A program made the position numbers and the translations under genes. The notes under the pieces were generated by a model. The model was not told the DNA's origin. It searched no databases and worked only from the letters and a program-made list of their open reading frames with translations. Below are positions 7,504 through 11,818 of a stretch of 11,818 bases of DNA, one piece after another. The first letter of the stretch is position 1. Each line of letters begins with the position of its first letter. Source of the stretch: Rickettsia typhi (lineage in GTDB: Bacteria; Pseudomonadota; Alphaproteobacteria; Rickettsiales; Deianiraeaceae); NCBI GenBank assembly GCA_945878495.1, contig CAMCTP010000028.1:1-11818 (forward strand), read 5' to 3'.

Positions 7504-9949
7504 GACAATTTGCAAAATATTGAAGTTTTTTTCCACAATCTGAATCTTTTAAAATCATATATAAAGAGTTTTTTGGCCTGGTAATTCCCACGTAAATTAA
7601 TCTTATATATTCTGCGAGTTCAAATCGTGCATTTGCCTCTAACAACTCATCAAAATCGGTTTTTATTGGATTTTTTGCTATTTTTTTAAATGATTTTGAC
7701 TCCAAAAATAGAGATTTCATTATCGGTTTTGAAGATTTTAATACCAACTTTGACTCCTTGGTTGATTTTTTAGCTTTTTCAAGTGAGAAATTTTCATCAA
7801 TCAAAATTACCACATCTGCATCAAGACCCTTGCTTCCATGAATTGTCATTGCCCTGATTCTGGCTTCTGGCTCTTCAGATTCGCCAAATTTTTCAGACGA
7901 CTCTAAAATAAAAACCAAATCATCCACCGTCTGACAATGTTCAGCAGCTTTTAATATAAATTTAAAAATCTGATTTACCGTTTGTTTTCCGTAAAAATCA
8001 TTTAAACTTAATGATATAATTTTATTAGCATAAATCTTCAATACAGCTTCAATCGTAGATTCAAAAACTAAAAAATCCTCTCCAAGTTTTTTAAAAATAA
8101 CCTGAACTATTTCATTGTTGCTTTGGTTTAAATTTTTCCAAATCTCGTCTTTTATGATAGAAAATCCCTTACTGGAATTTATTATTTTAAGTAAATCTCC
8201 ATCATTAAATTTAAATATTGGCGATTTTAACAAGCCAGTTATTTCATATTGAGATATTGAGCGATTTGCGATTTTTAATATCGACAAAATATCCATCAAG
8301 CATAATTTCAAATTATCATCAACCCCATCTGTTTTAATTATAAAGCCAAATTTTTGCAGTTTGTAAATAATTTTATGCCATTTTTCGCCTCTATTCTTTT
8401 TTAAAATCATTATCGATTTATCGGTGTTTTTTTCTATTATGGATTTTATTCGAATAGCTATTTCGTCAGCTACATCCAACAACTCTTGCTCTGGTTTATC
8501 TTTATTTTTAAAATCATAAAGCTCAACAAACACGCCACCCAATTCTTTTGAATCAAGATATTGATGTGCAGAATTACTTATATTGCTTAAATTTTTAATT
8601 GATTCAATTTGAGTGAAATTATTAACAAAATTGATTATATTTTTATCAGATCTATATGACATTTCAAGGTTAATTTTTTCAAAATTCAATCTAGGAAGTA
8701 GACTTCTTGACTTATCGTAAAAATCCGAAAAACTTTGCACATCAGAGCCATTAAAGCCATATATTGACTGCTTTTCATCACCAACAACCAGAACCGATTT
8801 ATCACGTTCTGAGTCGTTGAATACCTTAAAAATTGCATCAAATATATTCCACTGGATTTCATTTGTATCCTGTGCCTCATCAATCATTATATGGTCAATT
8901 TGCCTATCAATATCATATAAAATTGGATTTTGAGCGTTTGATTTTATAGAATCGCAGATTAAAAGCAAAATATCGTTAAAATCAATAGCATTCATTTTTG
9001 TTTTTATCGTTTTATATATAGCATTTAAATTTGCTTGAAATTCAATATAATTTTGAGTCAAAAATTTCGAATGCTCTAGATATATGGCGTTGCAAATTTT
9101 ACAAACTGCTTCAGCATTATTTTCAAGTACAGCTTTATAGCAATCTTTTCTAATATCACCATCTTTTGTAAGAAAAATGTTTAATAATTTTTCAAGCTCA
9201 CTCCTTGTTATATTTTCCAATTCAATAGTATCAATGGCTTCCAGCATTTTGTTTAATTTTACCTTTGGATTTGATAAAATTTTACTTTTTGTATCATCTA
9301 GTATCAATTTTATTAGATCTTTGTTGGCAATTTTATGTACTAAATAATCAACAAAAGAACGATTTGAATCAAAATTATCATAGGCAAAATCTTTCTTTAA
9401 GTCACGAAGTTTATACTCGCTTATTGGATTTTCAATCGCTTTTTGTATCAAAATATCAAATGCTTCTCCACTATATTCTTGTGCCAAAATTCTAATTTCT
9501 TTAGAATTATAATTCAACAACCTCTTTATTTGTTTTTGCAGAGTTTGTTGTGGTAGATTCAAATCTCCGAGAATTTTAAAATTTTTGTTTATTTGAAATG
9601 TTTCATGGTTTTTTGTTATTAGATCGGAAAAAAATGAATGTATCGTTGAAATTTTCATTTTAGCGAGATTTACTAAAGCATTATTTGCAAAATTTGCAAT
9701 ATCATCTCTTGAAAAAAAAACAAGAAACTCAGATGGTGGATTTCCACTAGAGCAGGCTAGCATTAGCTGAGCAATTTTTTCCTTAATTTCATCTGCGGCT
9801 TTATTGGTGTATGTTATACAAAGTATTTTATCAATTTCAGCTCCCGAAAATACCAGAGACAGGAATCTTTGCGCTAGTGCATATGTTTTTCCAGATCCGG
9901 CATTTGCTGAAATAAATAGACTTTTTTTCTTATCAAATATAGAATTCAT
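7493..9949 (-). CDS. UvrD/Rep-superfamily (SF1A) helicase, AddA-like, without C-terminal nuclease domain
   Basis: All core motifs of an SF1A DNA helicase are present in order: motif I ISANAGSGKT (13-22); Ia CITYTNKAADEIKEKI (44-59); STIHSFF (101-107); motif II IMIDEAQDTNE (354-364); III VLVVGDEKQSIYGFNGS (386-402); IV EMSYRS (429-434); V MTIHGSKGLDADVV (701-714); and VI RLIYVGITRPKNSLY (783-797). The SANAGSGKT form, the DEAQDTNEIQW block and the long insertions resemble alphaproteobacterial AddA, the helicase-nuclease subunit that processes double-strand breaks with AddB. Full AddA proteins are about 1150 residues with a PD-(D/E)XK nuclease after motif VI. This one stops at residue 818, about 20 residues past motif VI, so the nuclease is absent. 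No addB is adjacent. It may act as a helicase alone, pair with a distant nuclease subunit, or be another UvrD-like enzyme. The start follows the ABC ATPase stop directly (TAGATG) with no Shine-Dalgarno sequence, suggesting coupling. Confidence 0.87.
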   Translation of the reverse strand: MNSIFDKKKSLFISANAGSGKTYALAQRFLSLVFSGAEIDKILCITYTNKAADEIKEKIAQLMLACSSGNPPSEFLVFFSRDDIANFANNALVNLAKMKISTIHSFFSDLITKNHETFQINKNFKILGDLNLPQQTLQKQIKRLLNYNSKEIRILAQEYSGEAFDILIQKAIENPISEYKLRDLKKDFAYDNFDSNRSFVDYLVHKIANKDLIKLILDDTKSKILSNPKVKLNKMLEAIDTIELENITRSELEKLLNIFLTKDGDIRKDCYKAVLENNAEAVCKICNAIYLEHSKFLTQNYIEFQANLNAIYKTIKTKMNAIDFNDILLLICDSIKSNAQNPILYDIDRQIDHIMIDEAQDTNEIQWNIFDAIFKVFNDSERDKSVLVVGDEKQSIYGFNGSDVQSFSDFYDKSRSLLPRLNFEKINLEMSYRSDKNIINFVNNFTQIESIKNLSNISNSAHQYLDSKELGGVFVELYDFKNKDKPEQELLDVADEIAIRIKSIIEKNTDKSIMILKKNRGEKWHKIIYKLQKFGFIIKTDGVDDNLKLCLMDILSILKIANRSISQYEITGLLKSPIFKFNDGDLLKIINSSKGFSIIKDEIWKNLNQSNNEIVQVIFKKLGEDFLVFESTIEAVLKIYANKIISLSLNDFYGKQTVNQIFKFILKAAEHCQTVDDLVFILESSEKFGESEEPEARIRAMTIHGSKGLDADVVILIDENFSLEKAKKSTKESKLVLKSSKPIMKSLFLESKSFKKIAKNPIKTDFDELLEANARFELAEYIRLIYVGITRPKNSLYMILKDSDCGKKLQYFANCLDK

Positions 9950-10681
9950 CTATTTTGTTATAGCTTTTAAGAATGCTTTTTCAAGGTTTTCATCCGACTG
10001 TTCTTTTTTGAATTTATCGCAAGTTCCTTTGAATATTATTTTTTTATCATTTAAAATTGCAACTTCATTACAAATTTCATCTATATCTGCAAGTATATGA
10101 GATGAGAAAAATATTGAATTTCCTTTTTCAACATACTCTTTCATTAGATTTTTTACCACTATTCTTGCTTTTGGGTCAAGCCCTGACATTGGTTCGTCAA
10201 GTATTAAAAGCTTCGCATCTGATAAAAAAGCTGACATTAATCCCAATTTCTGTCCCATTCCTTTTGAGCATTGAGACGTTTGCATATAAAGCACTTGATC
10301 ATCAAGTTCGATTTTTTTACACAAATTTTTTGCTTCTTCAATGGTGATTTTTTTACCAAAAAAAGAACAAAATACATCCAAAAACTCTATCCCAGTTAAG
10401 TGTTGTGATGGTGAAAATTTTTCTGGTAAATAACAAAATTTCTTCTTAGAGGCGAAATCCATTATATTTATGCCATCAACCGTAATTGATGATTTTTCGT
10501 AATCTTCAAGATCAAGAAGACCAATTATTGATTTTATAAGTGTTGTTTTTCCAATACCATTTAAACCAACAAGCCCAAAAATTTGACCTTGTGATATTTC
10601 CAAACTGACATCGTCCAAGACAACTTTTTCACCTTTAAAGAATGATCTGGAGACATTTTTAACTGATAAAATATTTGACAT
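9950..10681 (-). CDS. ABC transporter ATP-binding protein (exporter / ABC-2 type)
   Basis: This is a single nucleotide-binding domain of 243 residues that would hydrolyse ATP at the inner face of the membrane for a separate permease. It shows Walker A GLNGIGKT (39-46); a YLPE segment at the Q-loop position (84-87), as in NatA/CcmA-type ATPases; signature CSKGMGQKL (138-146), a variant of the frequent YSKGMKQRL; Walker B KLLILDEP (157-164); D-loop SGLDP (166-170); and switch His195 in FFSSH. There is no membrane segment and no fused permease, and no permease gene lies on either side, so the substrate cannot be named. The signature and YLPE features point to the ABC-2/drug-export or cytochrome-c-export group and away from nutrient uptake. 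It starts 17 bases after the mreB stop, and its stop directly abuts the helicase ATG, so it is probably co-transcribed with both. No Shine-Dalgarno sequence is visible. Confidence 0.93.
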   Translation of the reverse strand: MSNILSVKNVSRSFFKGEKVVLDDVSLEISQGQIFGLVGLNGIGKTTLIKSIIGLLDLEDYEKSSITVDGINIMDFASKKKFCYLPEKFSPSQHLTGIEFLDVFCSFFGKKITIEEAKNLCKKIELDDQVLYMQTSQCSKGMGQKLGLMSAFLSDAKLLILDEPMSGLDPKARIVVKNLMKEYVEKGNSIFFSSHILADIDEICNEVAILNDKKIIFKGTCDKFKKEQSDENLEKAFLKAITK

Positions 10682-10698
10682 AATTGAAATAAAAAATG

Positions 10699-11748
10699 TT
10701 AATTTTGTTTAAATAATAATCTGTGATAAGTTTTAAAATCTTCAACAACTTTTCCAAGTCCTTTTGCAACACAAAGCAAAGGATTTTGAGCCAAGAAAAC
10801 CTTGCAATTAATTACATCAGATATCACTTTATCCAGATTTTTTATCTGAGAAGAGCCTCCCGTTAAAACTATTCCACGCTCCGCTATATCCGATGAAAGC
10901 TCAGGTGGAACCGAGTCTAAGACATCCTTTGTGCATCTAATAATTTCTACCACCATGTCCGAAAGAGCCAAGGCGGTGTCTTCTTCGCTAATCTCTATTG
11001 TAACCGGTACTCCGCTTGATAAATCTCTACCTTTTATTGATATTTTTTTGACCGGATCGTTTTTTGAAACATACGCAGATCCAACGTTTTCCTTGATCTC
11101 TTCCGCCGTTGGATTTCCTATTAATACATTGTATTTTGTTTTAATATACTTTATTATCGACTCAGTAAATTTGTCTCCGGCTATTTTTAAAGACCTTCCG
11201 ACAACTATTCCTCCAAGGGATATTACGGCGATGTCGGTTGTTCCTCCACCTATATCTATAACCATTGAGCCCGAGTGGTCACCTATTGGTAAATTTGCCC
11301 CAAGTGCAGCAGCAATTGTTTCATACATAAAAAATACGTCCTTAGCTCCGGATGACTTTAGAACCGCCTCCTGAAGGGCTATTCTTTCGGTTATTGTTGA
11401 TTCATAAGGCACGCACACTACGACAACAGGCCTATTTATCTTCCAATTTCCAACAACTCGTGATACAAATTCTTTCACCATTTCTTCAACAATGTAAAAA
11501 TCAGCTATTACGCCATCTTTCATTGGTCTAACAATCTTAATATTCGCCGGAGATCTTCCTATCATTATTTTTGCAGCATTACCGTATAAATATGGCACAG
11601 AATTTGAACCATTTCTCAACAAAGCAACAGTTGAAGGCTCATTTAACCTTATTCCATAGCCTTTTTCGTACACAACGACATTCGCAGTTCCTATATCTAT
11701 TCCAAGATCGTTTGCAAGTAATTTCTTTAGTTTTTTTATGATAAACAT
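10699..11748 (-). CDS. mreB: Rod shape-determining protein MreB (bacterial actin)
   Basis: MreB polymerises beneath the inner membrane and guides the side-wall peptidoglycan machinery that keeps cells rod-shaped. The 349 residues fit the family (about 345). The start region FIIKKLKKLL is a basic amphipathic stretch of the kind that binds membrane. Actin-fold motifs follow: phosphate-1 GIDIGTANVVVY (16-27); LNEPSTVAL (35-43); RPMKDGVIADF (74-84); ETIAAALGA (143-151); phosphate-2 VIDIGGGTTDIAVIS (163-177); and the adenosine motif GIVLTGGSSQI (292-302). In the hinge block the usual EP(M/I)AAAIGA has Thr in place of Pro. Normally mreC and mreD follow; here the next gene is an ABC ATPase. A likely promoter lies 30-59 bases before the ATG. 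With murD in the same window, it implies that the cell makes peptidoglycan. Confidence 0.97.
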   Translation of the reverse strand: MFIIKKLKKLLANDLGIDIGTANVVVYEKGYGIRLNEPSTVALLRNGSNSVPYLYGNAAKIMIGRSPANIKIVRPMKDGVIADFYIVEEMVKEFVSRVVGNWKINRPVVVVCVPYESTITERIALQEAVLKSSGAKDVFFMYETIAAALGANLPIGDHSGSMVIDIGGGTTDIAVISLGGIVVGRSLKIAGDKFTESIIKYIKTKYNVLIGNPTAEEIKENVGSAYVSKNDPVKKISIKGRDLSSGVPVTIEISEEDTALALSDMVVEIIRCTKDVLDSVPPELSSDIAERGIVLTGGSSQIKNLDKVISDVINCKVFLAQNPLLCVAKGLGKVVEDFKTYHRLLFKQN

Positions 11749-11778
11749 TGTCTAGCTAACAATTTTTTAAGCGTCAGT

Positions 11779-11807
11779 TATATAATTTTAATAAAAATAA
11801 TATGCAA
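11779..11807 (-). promoter_or_regulatory. Possible promoter for mreB and the genes after it
   Basis: On the minus strand TTGCAT (11807-11802) and TATATA (11784-11779) are separated by exactly 17 bases, followed by a leader of about 24 bases to the mreB ATG at 11748. The -35 box matches the consensus at three of six positions and the -10 at four of six. In such AT-rich DNA this is moderate evidence, and the region is cut by the window end. The rest of 11749-11818 holds nothing else that I can recognise. Confidence 0.35.
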
Positions 11808-11818
11808 GTTTTATCTAT

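Noticed and set aside
10931..11374. A 147-residue plus-strand reading frame inside mreB
   Set aside because: It is fully antisense to conserved MreB coding sequence and has no recognisable motif.
11802..11818. Possible divergent plus-strand gene start (ATG CAA GTT TTA TCT) at the right edge
   Set aside because: Only five codons are visible and the ATG overlaps the proposed mreB -35 box on the other strand; too little to call.
1..11818. Mobile elements, CRISPR repeats, defence or toxin systems
   Set aside because: Nearly all the window is accounted for by conserved housekeeping genes, and I saw no direct-repeat array, terminal inverted repeats, transposase or integrase motif.

Overview
The window is AT-rich and densely coding, and it looks like an alphaproteobacterial chromosome of the reduced, Rickettsiales- or Holosporales-like kind. 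Four observations support this: strong A/T bias, almost no intergenic DNA, a UvrA whose first zinc site reads CPVSGF (a form I associate with alphaproteobacteria), and an AddA-type helicase with a SANAGSGKT Walker A motif. The assignment is inferred from protein motifs and not from any search. The genes use the standard code: Trp is TGG, and rho ends in TGA. All genes found are intact except the first, which is cut by the window edge. I see no insertion sequence, CRISPR array, prophage or toxin-antitoxin pair. This is core housekeeping sequence, and I found no new multi-gene system in it.

Layout, left to right: (1) the 3' end of a plus-strand class IV aminotransferase (1-402). (2) A convergent minus-strand pair, rho then murD in order of transcription (3435 down to 389), fused by a 4-base ATGA overlap and driven by a near-consensus promoter at 3486-3515. 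(3) A plus-strand tRNA-Arg(CCG) at 3577-3653. (4) A run of five minus-strand genes read from right to left: mreB, an ABC transporter ATPase, an AddA-like helicase, uvrA and fmt (11748 down to 3654). Their gaps are 17, 0, 38 and 6 bases. A second strong promoter, overlapping the helicase stop codon, probably lets uvrA-fmt be transcribed independently. The only non-coding stretches are 3436-3576 and 11749-11818, and both contain promoter-like sequence.

The functions are mixed: cell shape and wall (MreB, MurD), DNA repair (UvrA, AddA-like helicase), translation initiation and decoding (Fmt, tRNA-Arg), transcription termination (Rho), amino-acid metabolism, and an ABC ATPase whose permease is not in the window. 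The more notable points are: a Rho with an extra ~145-residue charged, probably disordered N-terminus; an AddA-like helicase with no C-terminal nuclease and no adjacent addB; an mreB without mreC/mreD downstream; lack of a clear, well-placed Shine-Dalgarno sequence before any start; and a probable uvrA transcript with a leader of only about 13 bases.
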